From Trichobilharzia szidati (Eukaryota; Platyhelminthes; Trematoda; Strigeidida; Schistosomatidae): 64,000 bases of DNA. Every line of letters starts with the position of its first letter. Within the stretch, counting starts at the first letter, position 1. Positions 1 through 9,940 of this stretch are shown in pieces. The position numbers and the translations under genes are program-made. The notes under the pieces are model-generated. The model saw nothing but the letters and a program-made list of their open reading frames with translations, was not told the origin of the DNA and searched no databases. Location: NCBI GenBank assembly GCA_944472155.2, contig OX235272.1, positions 3,146,354-3,210,353 of the forward strand, given 5' to 3'.

Positions 1-270
1 TGGTCCAAGTTAAAGAAGATGGCAGAAAATAGAAGAAAGTAGAGATGTGTTGTTTAATTGATATAAGAATAAAACTTGTGCACTGTGGTAGAGTGTAATT
101 CCATTATGGGTAAATTTTTTATTTTGATAGAGTCTCACAGTGTTATACAGTAATATCAGTAAATATTACTGTATAACACTGTGAGACTTTATCAAAATAA
201 ACTTTACGCATAATGGAATGTGTTGTTTAAGCCCCATGTTCCACTCGAAACTCAAGGGAATAATAATAGT
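1..270 (+). mobile_element. RTE-clade LINE 3' end, split by an insertion
   Basis: Bases 1-57 and 218-270 join into the last part of an RTE-clade LINE: a purine-rich stretch coding the basic C-terminus, then the 3' end with the CCATGTTCCACT motif and a short AATAAT tail. The same 3' end closes most RTE copies in this window. The copy is cut by the palindrome at 58-217, flanked on both sides by the 13-base repeat ATGTGTTGTTTAA (45-57 and 218-230). The element is 5'-truncated by the window edge. No coding capacity remains. Confidence 0.8.
58..217. mobile_element. Palindromic PLE-II terminus insertion
   Basis: A 160-bp insertion made of two inverted copies of one sequence, with arms about 63 bp long meeting near 155-160. 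Each arm matches the PLE-II 3' terminus at 37645-37735: the GGTAGAGTGTAATTCC and CTCACAGTGTTATACAG motifs recur there. A perfect 13-bp target duplication flanks it. Penelope-like elements are known to carry terminal repeats in inverted orientation, so this is read as a minimal inverted PLE-II terminal remnant that inserted into an older RTE. Confidence 0.8.
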
Positions 271-652
271 CCAATGTAAAAACTAAATAGTGTTTTGCTC
301 TCACAATCTGAATAACTGAAATCCTCTAGGTTAGTTTTTTTAACTGAAAATTAATGTTCAGTGGTACTGATTTTAGTTAAATCCTCTTATATAGAATGTT
401 TCAATGTAGCTGAAAAGAACCTGTTTATATACGATTGTTGAAGCGGATAGAAAAAACTGAATACACTTGATCTGAATAAAATTCAACAATTTATTCATAT
501 TGAGTCACAGAATCAATGATAGTGATTGTCTCCAGATTACTTCACGAAATCCTAAACCAGGGCTAATGGAAGCAACCTAGATGAATCAGATGTATTGCAC
601 ATTATGTGAACAGAAAACAATAGATTTCAACCTTGTTACTGCTCTGGTTTGG
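271..652. other. No recognised feature
   Basis: AT-rich unique-looking sequence between the RTE tail and the SINE-B head. No ORF of note and no repeat family recognised. Confidence 0.5.
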
Positions 653-884
653 GGTCGGTGCCACAACCGTCGAATGCTAGCCAACCATGAAGGTAGTGCC
701 GGGTTCAATCCCCGGCCGACGCACACCTTTACCTCAATAAGCCAGTAATAAGACTGGTAAAGACGGAAGGTTGGGTAGGAGGCTAGAAACCCCGTCCCGG
801 AAAAATAAACAACACTGCCACTGAAACTTCAGAGCTCTAGCTTGAACCGCCTATGTTCCATTGGGAACGTAAAAGAATAAAAAA
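653..884 (+). mobile_element. SINE-B, near full length
   Basis: tRNA-like head at 653-724 with a B box GGGTTCAATCC at 701-711 and the closing half of the acceptor-like stem (CCGACGC). The body has the AAGCCAGTAATAAGACTGG block, and the tail CCTATGTTCCATTGGGAACG is followed by A-rich sequence. That tail matches the RTE 3' end. The A-box side of the head is diverged (GGTCGGTGCCACAACC), so promoter activity is doubtful. Imperfect flanking similarity (CTGCTCTGGTT before, CTGCTAGGGTT after) may be a decayed target duplication. Confidence 0.85.
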
Positions 885-892
885 GCTGCTAG

Positions 893-938
893 GGTTGGCA
901 GTAGAATCCAGGATGCACATTTCGTCTGGGAGTTGGCT
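893..938 (-). mobile_element. Sm-alpha-like fragment, hammerhead 3' part
   Basis: On the minus strand this stretch reads GACGAAAUGUGCAUC followed by CUGGAUUC, matching the right half of the schistosome Sm-alpha hammerhead (closing strand of stem II, GAAA, stem III, cleavage triplet, stem I). The tRNA-like head is missing on this side. It sits back to back with the plus-strand copy that follows. Confidence 0.6.
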
Positions 939-1130
939 TTCGTCGCCTTAGCGGCCCAGTACATAGTGCTTTGTTGTTTGAAACACTGGATCCACGGTTC
1001 GAGTATCCATGAGATCAATATGACACAGTAGGAATTACAGGTACTTCCAGATGACAAGTCTTAGATGGGACGAAATGCGCATCTTGGATTCCACTAGTAG
1101 TCACTATTAACCCAAATGCATCACTTAAGT
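939..1130 (+). mobile_element. Sm-alpha-like SINE: tRNA-like head plus hammerhead
   Basis: The head has an A-box-like segment (TTAGCGGCCCAGTACATAG, 950-968) and a B-box-like ACGGTTCGAGTATCC near 993-1007; the run TTGTTTGAAACA between them recurs in the minus-strand copy near 57.1 kb. The hammerhead follows at 1026-1097. Identification rests on the resemblance of head and ribozyme to the schistosome Sm-alpha repeat, recalled from the literature. The 3' limit is uncertain. Confidence 0.6.
1026..1097 (+). ncRNA. Hammerhead ribozyme remnant (Sm-alpha type)
   Basis: The core reads CAGAUGA (canonical CUGANGA, so U4 is A). Stem II is GUCU/GGGAC, then GAAA, the self-complementary stem III AUGCGCAU, C17, and stem I GGAUUCC facing GGAAUU on the 5' side. 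The architecture is complete, but the U4 change should cripple cleavage. Confidence 0.55.
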
Positions 1131-2036
1131 CATCAGATGCCATCGAAGTATCCGTATTAGGTTTCGATATGCTAACAAATACAGAGCAATTCTGTCTAAT
1201 ATAATCAATCAGCTGGAAATGCAAATCAACCAAAAAATAGATTTCAACCTTTTCCAACTCTGGTCTACTCGACTTATAAAAATATGATGTAAAAATATTC
1301 TGTAGAAGCTTCAAGATCACATCATCTCGTTATATCTGACTTCGGAATGTTCCATGTAAGTTTATCAAGGAGACTGACCGTTTTAGACTTTATAAATTAT
1401 AAGTTAATTAATTTTGTAAATAAATAACTGATAAACATTGGACTGATAACTGAACCAATTTACATCTGTGATTTTGCCTTACCTTTGCCTGATATTCCCC
1501 TGTGAACTTGAATGAATTTTAAATTCCCATTTTCCCGCCAATAGTTTATGAAAGCTCGTTTCTCTTAGGTTGTTAACTTTTTAGAATAGTCGGTGAATGC
1601 AGCATCCGTCATGGAAAGTAGGAGTGCATATATATTAAATATCACTGTCAACTGTTGGTAGAGGGTGGTGAAAGCTGTGTGTCAGTGTTCTATATTCTCT
1701 TGTCTCTCGCATATGTACGGTTCTGTTATAATGGCGGTTGACGTTATGATTCGTCTTAAAAGTGGTTCGCATAGCTCGCATTCTGCTAGAAAATATTCCC
1801 GGTCATAAGGGGAAATATCACAGTAGTGGTATGGAAACACTGTTAGCCCTAGACTATATAAGCTTCTGACTTATAAGAGAAGTATAAACCATGCAGCTTT
1901 ATTGACTACCATCCAGGACATAAAACACCAGTGAATTGCTGAATTTGAAAAAGTTCAGTTAGTCTGTAATGGACTTGCCACAGTCTTAAATGCAAATTTT
2001 GATCTCCAGTCGTCATTAGCTAGTGGACAATGTCAA
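1131..2036. other. No recognised feature
   Basis: No repeat family or coding region recognised. The minus-strand open stretch at 1015-1320 overlaps the hammerhead repeat and shows no protein family. Confidence 0.5.
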
Positions 2037-2331
2037 ATCACAAAGCATTGTAAGACGACGATATTCTTCCGTCGGATTCCTCCGAAACTCTCATATTCGA
2101 ATATAGCATTTTTGTGATCATAAAGCTGAAAAATTTGTCAACATCCAGTTCATTAATCAAATGGTTATATTTGAACAGAGATAGAAGAAATACTGGTGAA
2201 GAATAATATAGATCCATTCTATTTCGTTGGTTCTCTGTTGAAGCTAAGTGGCTTGAGTTCACCAAGTGCTCGAGAATTGAGCTAGTAACGTAGCTCCACC
2301 AGAGTCGTCTTTCAAATGGTACACACAGCAT
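2037..2331 (-). pseudogene. PLE-I endonuclease fragment
   Basis: The minus-strand translation contains SSILEHLVNSSHLAST, the block after the GIY-YIG core in the other PLE-I copies here (compare IRSAIIEHLINTSH at 46.0 kb and IRSPILAHLVDSEY at 14.8 kb). The YIG motif and the catalytic region are absent. Part of the downstream translation has no recognisable similarity. Confidence 0.6.
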
Positions 2332-2334
2332 CTT

Positions 2335-2445
2335 GTTTCGATATTTGTGTATGCCGGAGGCGGTGGCAATTCGTCAATACACCGCCCAGCTCTGTTTACA
2401 GAAAATGTTTGTCCAGTCTCTTATTCCGTTGATGGTCTTAACCTC
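2335..2445 (+). pseudogene. PLE-I endonuclease C-terminus, opposite strand
   Basis: Plus-strand translation PEAVAIRQYTAQLCLQK followed by FVQSL is the usual last block of PLE-I proteins (EAIAI...LC.QK..VQSL). It starts four bases after the minus-strand PLE-I fragment, so the two fragments are back to back. Confidence 0.6.
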
Positions 2446-2523
2446 TTCACTAGTCGTTCCCTGTAAATTTTTAATTTTTAGTTCCACATTTAATTTGCTT
2501 TTTTATCCAATTATTTTTAAGTT

Positions 2524-2750
2524 ATTCCTTCATGTTCCCAGTGGAACATAGGCGGTTCAAACTAAAGCTCTAAGTTTTCGGTAGCAGTGGTGTTTATTGT
2601 TACGGGATGGGGTTTCTAGCCTCATGCCCAACCTTTCCTCTTTAGCAGTTCTATTACTGGTTTAGCCAGGTAAAGGAGTACGTTTGCCGGGGATCGAACC
2701 CGGGACTGCCTGCATCGTTGGCGAGTGTTCTGTCGATTCGTCATCGACGC
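2524..2750 (-). mobile_element. SINE-B
   Basis: Inverted copy: tail CCCAGTGGAACATAGG at the left, the GGATGGGGTTTCTAGCCTCATGCCC body block, then the B box (GGGGATCGAACCCGGG on the plus strand) and the acceptor-like CGACGC at the right end. The head is diverged beyond the B box. Confidence 0.85.
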
Positions 2751-2939
2751 TTAATTTATTTTATTTCTTCTCAAAATTTGGAATGACTGCGTGTTTCTTT
2801 CACGCACTGACGATTTCAGACCATGTGTCGATTGATGGGCTTTTCCATAATTTATCTATAGTTTATTCGCCTCAGCTCTGATACAAGTAGACAGCGAGAA
2901 AGACCCCTGGAAAGCAAAAACTGTCGATTTTTGAGTACG

Positions 2940-3440
2940 TCCCAGCATCAACAACAAAATTCGGATTTTCAATACAAACGTCAAATCAGTCAGTTCTTCT
3001 ATACGCATCAGAAACTTGGCGGGTCACAAAGAATACTTCCAACAGCCTGTTGCAGACATTTATCAACAACAACTGTCTTCGCTCTATACTGAAGATCAGA
3101 TGGCCGGAAAGAATCACCAACAAGAAACTATGGGAAGAAACAAAACAAGAATCAATCGCCCAACAAATATGCAGGAGAAAGTGGAGATGGATTGGACACT
3201 CACTGAGGAGGCCGTTGGGTGACATCGCGCCTCAGACCATAGCTCGAGTGGAACCCGAAAGGGAAGCAGCGAGTGGGACGTCAGTGCAAGGGTGACATGG
3301 AGGAGATCGTGGGAAGAGGAGTTGAAACAGTATGGAGTAACATGGATGCAGGTGAAAAGTACAGCAGAAGACAGAAGCAAGTGGAGACGTGCAGTTGAAG
3401 CCCTATGTTCCACTAGGAACCCAAGGGAACAATAAAAAAT
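2940..3440 (+). mobile_element. RTE-clade LINE, C-terminal region and 3' end
   Basis: 5'-truncated copy starting inside the region downstream of the reverse transcriptase (INNKIRIFNTNVKS), then KIRWPERITNKKLWEETKQ, CRRKWRWIGHSLRRPLGDI and a terminal EALCSTRNPREQ before the stop. These are the conserved blocks of the C-terminal domain of RTE elements such as schistosome SR2. At least two frameshifts and a stop break the frame. The 3' end carries CCTATGTTCCACTAGGAACC and an A/T tail. Confidence 0.88.
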
Positions 3441-4030
3441 AATGAATTGAGTACGTTGATAATACTTGAGTCGAACACTCGTCAGCTAGTTTGGGGGTCC
3501 GTGCTAGAGTATCGGCGATGTAGTCCTAAACATCACCTAGCCGATTCAAGGAAAACATTAAACAGGGAAATTCGCGGAAGAAAACAGTAGCCACATACCT
3601 TAAAAACAAAATAACGAATATTGAAACTTGAAACTTGAAGGCCTATGTTTCACTTGGTAGAAAAAATGAATGAAGATAAGATTTTCATAATCACAAATTC
3701 TCTCATCACACATAACGACAGAAAATTAAAAAAAGGGTCTATTTCTTTACTTGAAGCGGCTGATTTAAAAGCAAATTGTTTCTCCTCACAGAATGAAACA
3801 CTGGCTATTTTATTTACCCATTGTAAATCGATTATGATAAGGAGAAATTGTAGAGATTTTCAGATTGTATCCATTTGTCAAAACTGTCATTTTCTTTTCC
3901 TAAAATTCGCTTCTAGTTTACCGTTTTTCCTTATAAAAAGGCTTTCTATCGAATGACGAATTCTGACGAGATATCTGTAGTTGAACAAAGAGAAAAGTGC
4001 TGGAAATAGAATCAGCTGAAATTTTTATCT
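3441..4030. other. No clear gene; short tail-like scrap
   Basis: Only a scrap resembling the RTE/SINE-B tail (GAAGGCCTATGTTTCACT, 3637-3654) is recognisable. A 103-codon plus-strand ORF at 3645-3956 has low-complexity composition and no recognisable family, so it is not called. Confidence 0.4.
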
Positions 4031-4033
4031 TTG

Positions 4034-4365
4034 TCAGAAGAATTATGAGAGGTAGCAAATGCCTCAGATGCATACTTTATTGAATTCTGCAGATAGGATC
4101 CGACAGGTATGTATTCCTTTCCTTAGTATTGTGTCCGCTAATTTCTTCTGCGATCTGAGAAGCCTTGTCATTTTAGCTTCAAACATCATGAGGACATCCG
4201 ATGTCCCTACACTTACACTTGTTTTCAATGAAACAAGACACATCACTTTTGCTGGCCTCCTGGAATCCAGGGGTTTTCTCGACTTCAGAGATGAATACGT
4301 TCTTTTTTGTTCTCTTTTTTTATAGCTTAAGTAACGATGAGTTCATTTTCGTACAGGTGAGTGAG
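4034..4365 (+). other. Candidate splice signals, unsupported gene
   Basis: Two strong donor matches occur, ATCCGACAG/GTATGT at 4103-4111 and TTCGTACAG/GTGAGT ending near 4356. A long pyrimidine tract ending in TATAG at about 4325 lies before the second. The 31 bases between that acceptor and donor are open in one frame. No protein family is recognisable and the upstream candidate exon is closed in all frames, so this is only a place to look for an exon. Confidence 0.2.
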
Positions 4366-4639
4366 TTACTAACCATACTCCTAACATTCCCTCTTTTCTG
4401 AACTGAAGACCACTTAGTAAACTAAACAAGGCTTCAGGCTAGTTCTAGCCTAAAAACTATTAATTGCATTTTTGAATTATTACTATATGAAGACTCACAA
4501 TTCCCTTATACTTAATAATATGAGTGGTAGGAGTTCACAGTTCGGCATGTCTTGGATTTCAGATCCCGAATAACCAATGATAGATGATGTATTCAAAGTC
4601 CTTTCGTGTTATTATGAGAGACTCTGTTTAGCACTGTGA

Positions 4640-5240
4640 AACGATCATGAGGGGATGCCCAATGTTCAGAGTTGCCAAGTTGTTTAGTGAGAGACTTACT
4701 GGTATTCTCCGTTTTTCCTCTGACTGGCCAGGCTAGACAGTGTTCCAGAATACGTTTGCAAATGAGATTTTATGTACGACCCATATAGTTTGCTCCACAC
4801 GAACAAGTAAAATGATAAATACACACTGAGGTGGCCAAAAGCGGTATCTTATCCTTAACGTTAGACTGGATTAACTGTCTACTGGAAATTGTGATACGCA
4901 GGGTGGCTTCTTGAAATGTCTTCTTCATACATTTAGTAAGGCAAATTCCGGAAATTCCTGCTTCTGTGTCACCTCTGAATCTAAAGCTCATGAGGAGTGT
5001 TCTCTTGGGAATAGTTGCAGAAGTTTCTCTTTCATGTCTTTGCCAATAAATCTGGACGGATACCCGTTCTGCAGCAGTGTTTCACATAATGAATTTAATT
5101 CATCCTCTATGATGTCTTTTGAACAAAGTTTTCTAATCCTTGAGTATAATGTACGCACTACGTTTTGCTTTCCAATCAGTGGGACGAAGCTCCGAAAGTT
5201 GATAAGCTGTCCAGTTCATTTTGGTTTGTGGTATGTTGAT
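4640..5240 (-). pseudogene. PLE-I pseudogene: linker plus GIY-YIG core
   Basis: On the minus strand: RTLYSRIRKLCSKDIIEDEL and LLQNGYPSRFIGKDMKEKL (the region after the RT), then KDKIPLLATSVCIYHFTC, CSCGANYMGRT (GIY-YIG core, with YMG for YIG) and RILEHCLAWPVRGKTEN. Several stops and frame changes are present. The plus-strand 161-codon ORF over the same bases is its antisense. The catalytic Glu region is not seen. Confidence 0.75.
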
Positions 5241-5892
5241 CTTTGGATCGAATATTCTTGTCTTCTTGTAATCAGCGCATCCAGGAATTATCACTATTCT
5301 CACTATCTTTATTTTGTTGCTAATATATTACTGTATATGGTTGACACTGCATTTTCATATGGATTTTATAAAAACACTTTATCGTCTTCCCACTAGCTTT
5401 TGTCCACTTTACATAATTATAATGACTGGTCATTTTTCAAAAGTATTGCGTAATCCTAAATCCTGTACCCGTTTTCTAATTTCCAATCGGTCATATCTTC
5501 CTACATTACACCTGACGTTATGTAATACATGTTCTGGGACAAATTTACCAGTACCTGATTGATCTTATGTATTCTTTGTTAAATATGTTAACGATTGTAC
5601 AGTATATGAAGATGAATCGTCGAAAAGAAAATTCTCGCCTCTGTTCACATCTCTTTCTTATGTTTGGGACTGTTCATGTCGGACAAGAATCATGCGTGGT
5701 CAGAGTAATATATGCCGTTTACTCATAAAGGTACTACGGGATTCTTTTGGTAGTCACATAAAAATGTTTAATGTGTCTGCGTAGACTTTTCCTGCTGTCA
5801 TGATTAGGTCAGTAGAGTTATTGCTGATATTGCTGTTCACAGTTGAACATGAGTATCCAAATTTTCTAGAATGGCTTCATGAATCTTAACTA
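5241..5892. other. No recognised feature
   Basis: AT-rich; may include decayed PLE-I sequence at its left edge. Nothing else supported. Confidence 0.4.
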
Positions 5893-6250
5893 GACTCGCC
5901 TTTGATATTAGACGGTTAGAGGCAATCAACAAAAATCCTTGGCTACACCTAGGCTTCGTGCTAGTTGACAAACACCAGTCAGCAAGGCATATCTGCAATC
6001 TCGAAGGAACTCAAGTCCCTTCTGAGATTCGAACCGGCGTCACCCAACTAGAGCTGCAGTTAGAGACATTACCGCTGAGCTATTCAGGCTGGTTGCCGAA
6101 TGACCTCCTGTAGGATTGTATAAAATATTTTTGATAGGACACCAGTTACTAACTTGTCACATTGAAAGCTTGACTGATAGAATTCAGTCTGCACCGAAGA
6201 TAGGACTGGAAACATTATACTAGCTACTAGCTAGTGTCCAATCAAAAACA
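5893..6250 (-). mobile_element. tSINE-F
   Basis: The minus-strand head reads CTGAATAGCTCAGCGGTAA (A box) and CCGGTTCGAATC (B box near 6024-6035), followed by a block with GCCTTGCTGACTGG, CAACTAGCACGAAGCCTAGG and CCAAGG that matches the hammerhead-like block at 20.79 kb. Upstream of the head lies TCAAAAATA plus an internal inverted pair (TTTTTGATTGGACAC and GTGTCCTATCAAAAA). The hammerhead core here is degenerate (CUGACUG, GAAG). Confidence 0.6.
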
Positions 6251-6269
6251 TAAATCTTTGTTGGAATAA

Positions 6270-6412
6270 AGTTTGAACTCTGGTGGGTGGATATCGATGA
6301 AAAGTCCCAAACTAGGCTGATGAAAGAGAGGTACAGTAGTCGTTGTTAGTTTTCCAATGGTCCTCTAACTGATATCAACTCATGATGAAACCCTCCAACC
6401 AATGAAGCTTCA
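6270..6412 (+). mobile_element. RZ fragment, degenerate
   Basis: Begins at a decayed B box (GTTTGAACTC), then GATGAAAAGTCCCAAACTAGG (hammerhead core and stem II, decayed) and the 3' block CCAATGGTCCTCTAACTGAT. The A box is missing and the GAAA side is replaced by GATGAAAG. Confidence 0.6.
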
Positions 6413-7156
6413 TGTCTTGAAAGCCTACAGTCCATTCAGGACGAGAAATGTGAAGAAAATCCATTCAATGTAGGACGAGTATGTTGGAAAGACAGTCCAT
6501 ACCTGGCAATATATATCAGCCCTAATCTTCTGTTACAACCTACAAACTGAAGAAAAAAATAACTGACTCATTCAGTAAATTGTGATCACATAGCCAAAAT
6601 ACAATCTGTCTCACCGTATGTATTCTTGTGTGTATGTGTGTGTGTGAATGAGCGTGTTCGTGAAATGTCCCAAAGAAAATATATACAGAGAAGGAAAATA
6701 AGATTAGATTCACGCATTTATTCAATCATTATATCCTCGTATTTTCTTGTCTCTAATGAAATTGGTCACAGAGGATAGAAAGGCTTAATGAAAATGTCTG
6801 GGATAGATGAATGTGTATATATATGAATAATATTTGTTTTGCAGAGTATCGCATTTATCGAAAAAACCCTCATATACATATATATTTCCAGATTTTGTAA
6901 TCTATATATCATAGAGTGGGTTTCAATCATTCTTGTCAGTTGAGAATAATATGCTGAGGATGGAAAAGAAATTTGCATGAAAAAAAATAAATGAAATGCG
7001 TTTAGCTCATTTTTGAGAATATACTTTCAGAAAACAATTTAAGTGCAATTCGATTGTGGATAAATATTCGTTTTTCCTATAAAGCGATGAAGGTGAATAT
7101 GAATTTGGCTGAAAATGAAATTGATTGACAGAGTGACGAACTTCCCTACATATCAC
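6413..7156. other. No gene; GT-rich microsatellite
   Basis: Contains a (TG)n stretch near 6628-6645 and several TATA-rich runs. No element recognised. Confidence 0.4.
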
Positions 7157-7270
7157 GTTGCATGGAGGATTTCATCATGAGCTGACATCAGTTAGAGAAC
7201 CACTGGAAAACATGGGAGTACTGTACAGCTGTTTCGTCATAGTTTGGGACTCTTCATCAGTACGCATCCA
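7157..7270 (-). mobile_element. RZ, left half of a divergent pair
   Basis: Carries the RZ 3' block (TTTCATCATGAGCTGACATC on the plus strand) and the hammerhead, and stops just before the tRNA-like head. Core AUGAAGA (7251-7257), so the invariant C3 is A. It abuts a plus-strand copy at the head side. Confidence 0.8.
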
Positions 7271-7492
7271 CTGTACCAGTGGTTCAGTGGTCTACGAGCT
7301 CGCCTTGTAACCAGAAGGTGCTGAGTTCGAACCCCGGTGGGTGCGTACTGATGAAGAGCCCCAAACTAGGACGAAACAACTGTCGAGTACTCCTAGGTTT
7401 TCCATTGGTTCTCTAACTGATGTCAGCTAATGATGAAATCCTCCATGCAATCAAGGAAAACCCGTACAAAACCAATACTTGAATATATTCGG
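7271..7492 (+). mobile_element. RZ, right half of a divergent pair
   Basis: Complete head: A box CAGTGGTTCAGTGGTCTACG, anticodon-arm region CCTTGTAACCAG (a UGU anticodon position), B box GAGTTCGAACCCC. Then hammerhead core AUGAAGA (7351-7357), GAAAC, and the 3' block up to CCAATACTTG. Stem II reads GCCC/GGAC and the cleavage triplet GUC is followed by GAGUAC. Confidence 0.85.
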
Positions 7493-7737
7493 TTGTTAAT
7501 TTCATTTTCTGACGCAAGTACGACTGAAATAAACAGCACTAACATTTTAACAGTTTTTGTCCAAATAGCTATAAATGAGCACTAGTCAAGACTCTGTACT
7601 ATAGAGCGAGGAGAATATGCTCTATAGAGAAATTAGAGGAAGTATTTACGATTGTCGTAAAGGTGTTGAAAAACAGTGGAAGGAAGATGTGAAGGCTCAT
7701 TCATCAAACAAATCACAGTTGAAAAAAAGCCTGTCTT

Positions 7738-8535
7738 CATTCAACTACATTTTAAAGGTGAAAACATTGCAGCAATGGTTAACAGAAGACTGAGTACGTC
7801 ACTAGCCAAAGCCTATGTTGTACCTAAGTTGGTTCCCGTCTAACGAACAACATGCTCTTCGGTGCAGTCAGAAGTCGACATATACCCTTCTCATGTTAAC
7901 TCTGTTAGAAGTGAAACATATAAGTTACTATGTAAGTAGCAAAGTGAATCGACCCTTTCATTGTTCATCTTTCTGTAATAAGCTGTTTTATTTTAGTTGT
8001 TATCACTATTATTACATTAATTTTATACTTTATGCATATTTTTCTCCTTATCGCATACTGTAATTGCTACATAGCTGCTGTAACAATGTTTTGTTACTAT
8101 TATTATGATGTAATTGTTTATTTTTTGTCGTTTTGAGTAAATGAGATGCAATACTGTACTGAATGCTGAAGGTTCCTTGTTGTATCGTTAGTACTGTTTT
8201 TGGAATAAAGCAAAAAGTATTATTATTAACTGTTTATACAAATTTACGTGTATCTGCGGGAGCAGTTACATTGGGAGATTAGAAAGAAGGGCACACCTCC
8301 AATTTTCTGAACATGTATCCAAAAGCCTACGTCTCAAGCGAACAAATGCTTACAATAGTGCCATTACTAGGCATCTCCTTGATACGGGTCGTGAGGTGTA
8401 AATCACGAAATCCTTTGAAATTATCAATGGACAAAAGAGCACAGTTCTCCTCAATTTTGCCGAAGCGATTTCTTTCAAACGCTTGAAACCCGATTTATGT
8501 GTTCAGAAAGAGGCCGTTATAAGTTGGTCATTCCT
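7738..8535 (+). pseudogene. PLE-I pseudogene with GIY-YIG endonuclease
   Basis: The upstream linker (ENIAAMVNRRLSTSLAKAY, 7750-7815) is followed after an insertion by YKFTCICGSSYIGRLERRAH (GIY-YIG core), RLKRTNAYNSAITRHLLDTG, a TAA stop at about 8399, then ITKSFEIINGQKS and FKRLKPDLCVQKEAV. Only the one stop interrupts the endonuclease block after the insertion. The same domain on the minus strand at 26.6 kb is its closest relative here. Confidence 0.85.
7908..8226 (+). mobile_element. CR1-like LINE 3' end inserted in PLE-I
   Basis: An untranslated 3' end sharing ATGCAATACTGTACTGAATGC and TTTGGAATAAAGC with the CR1-like copy ending near 9825. It separates the PLE-I linker from its GIY-YIG domain. 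Imperfect repeats (TTAACTCTGTTA left, TTAACTGTTTA right) suggest a target duplication. The exact ends are approximate. Confidence 0.6.
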
Positions 8536-9000
8536 TGGCCTGGTAACTGGATGTCTTTATTCTCTCTTTCATTTGATTAAGTAATCTTTGGATTTAACCT
8601 CCCCTCTTTGATACAGTGCAACTTTGCTTGTCTCCTGTTTCTAGGATTTGAGTTGAACTCAGTACATGGTTACCTATTTTGTTAGTCACTTATCATCTCA
8701 CGCATCTCCAGTCTTTATTACGTAAATCCTTTACTATTGTATGCATACATTTACTTTGTTTAAACTTGAACTGCCTGTTTAAAAACTATATAAGCGCGAT
8801 TTTCTGAGCACTGTTCAATAATTGCGGAACCTTCTGTCAACTGATATCATGTAAAATTTGCAGGTATATTAAATATTTTCTGTACATAAAGCTAATAATT
8901 TATTTAGGCTGTAAGTAGTTGATGATCAGCCAACGAAATAAGCAGTAATAGTACTATATTATTCTACAGAAACCACTGTTGTTCTTGCTTTATTCAAATT
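8536..9000. other. Probable PLE-I 3' flank
   Basis: Follows the PLE-I endonuclease in the same orientation and may be its 3' untranslated region. No second copy was found here to confirm the limit. Confidence 0.3.
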
Positions 9001-9830
9001 AAAGTCAACTGGTTAGTTCGCATGGTTCCATTATCATAGATGACACCGAAGTTGAAACCAAATCGAATTTTAAATACCTTGGCATGTGCATTTCCTATTA
9101 TCACCTTTCCTGGTCTTCCAACATCATGTTAGTTGCTAGAAAGGTATTTCGTTTGATTTCCTACGTCGGGGAGTTGAGATGGTGTGGTATCACTTAATCT
9201 CTGCTTTCTAAGTTTGTTCATTTTTGTATTCCGCCTATCCTCCTTTACTGCTCCACCCCACTTGATCTTTCATTGACTACTTGAGAAAGACTTTGTTACA
9301 CTGAGAAGGGCACTAAAAGCCATCAGTAGGGCGTGTGAGCGTGTTGCTAAGCCAACTCATTGGTACTTTTGTAGATAGACACACGGACTTATGCAAGAAA
9401 TTAGCAGATATTATCTTGTCAGACTCTTAGCATCCTCTCTATACAACAACTCTCTCCCTTTGTATCTCATCAGGTAGGGGGACTAAGAGCAACTAAAGAA
9501 GACTTTATGCTCGGACGACTACATATAAAAACCCTACACTACCTTATTTAGCTCACAGTGTATGAGAGGATAAAATTATAAGGTAGGACATTATCAACTT
9601 ACAGTGGAACTCTGAGTAAACGTCCCTATTTTTATTTCTTGTTGCTGTATTGTTGTTAACATTTTCACTTAATTTAATTTTATATTCATATTCTTATTGA
9701 ACAGTATTGTCAATGTTGTGAATAGCCTGTAATGAGAAAGTTAGATGCAATATAGTGGTACATGCTGAAAATTCTATATTTGTACCAAAACAGATACTGT
9801 TTGGAATAAAGCTATTATTAATACATATAA
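9001..9830 (+). mobile_element. CR1-like LINE, RT C-terminal part and 3' end
   Basis: Translation in shifting frames gives SIIIDDTEVETKSNFKYLGM, then SLLSKFVHFCIPPILLYCS and LRRALKAISRACERVAKP, the end of a CR1/jockey-type reverse transcriptase and its C-terminal region. Several frameshifts are needed. A long untranslated region ends in TTTGGAATAAAGCTATTATT. Confidence 0.6.
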
Positions 9831-9861
9831 TAAATTTCCATAAAAATAAGAAATGGAATGC

Positions 9862-9940
9862 TACCAAAAAAATTTAATTTAAATTAATTTTAAAATTCAA
9901 AAAAATTTAAATTAAAAAAAATTTAATTTTAAAGATATGA
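9862..9940. repeat. A/T-only low-complexity tract
   Basis: Short AATTTAA/TTAAATT words repeat in both orientations, giving imperfect self-complementarity. No gene. Confidence 0.7.

Noticed and set aside
3645..3956. 103-codon ORF as a gene
   Set aside because: No recognisable domain, biased composition, and its start overlaps an RTE/SINE tail-like scrap.
4911..5396. 161-codon plus-strand ORF as a gene
   Set aside because: It is the antisense of a PLE-I pseudogene whose minus-strand translation shows conserved PLE motifs.
8915..8945. TTGATGATC...CGAAAT as a hammerhead in PLE-I
   Set aside because: The first core base is U, no stem II can form between the core and GAAA, and no stem I pairing exists.
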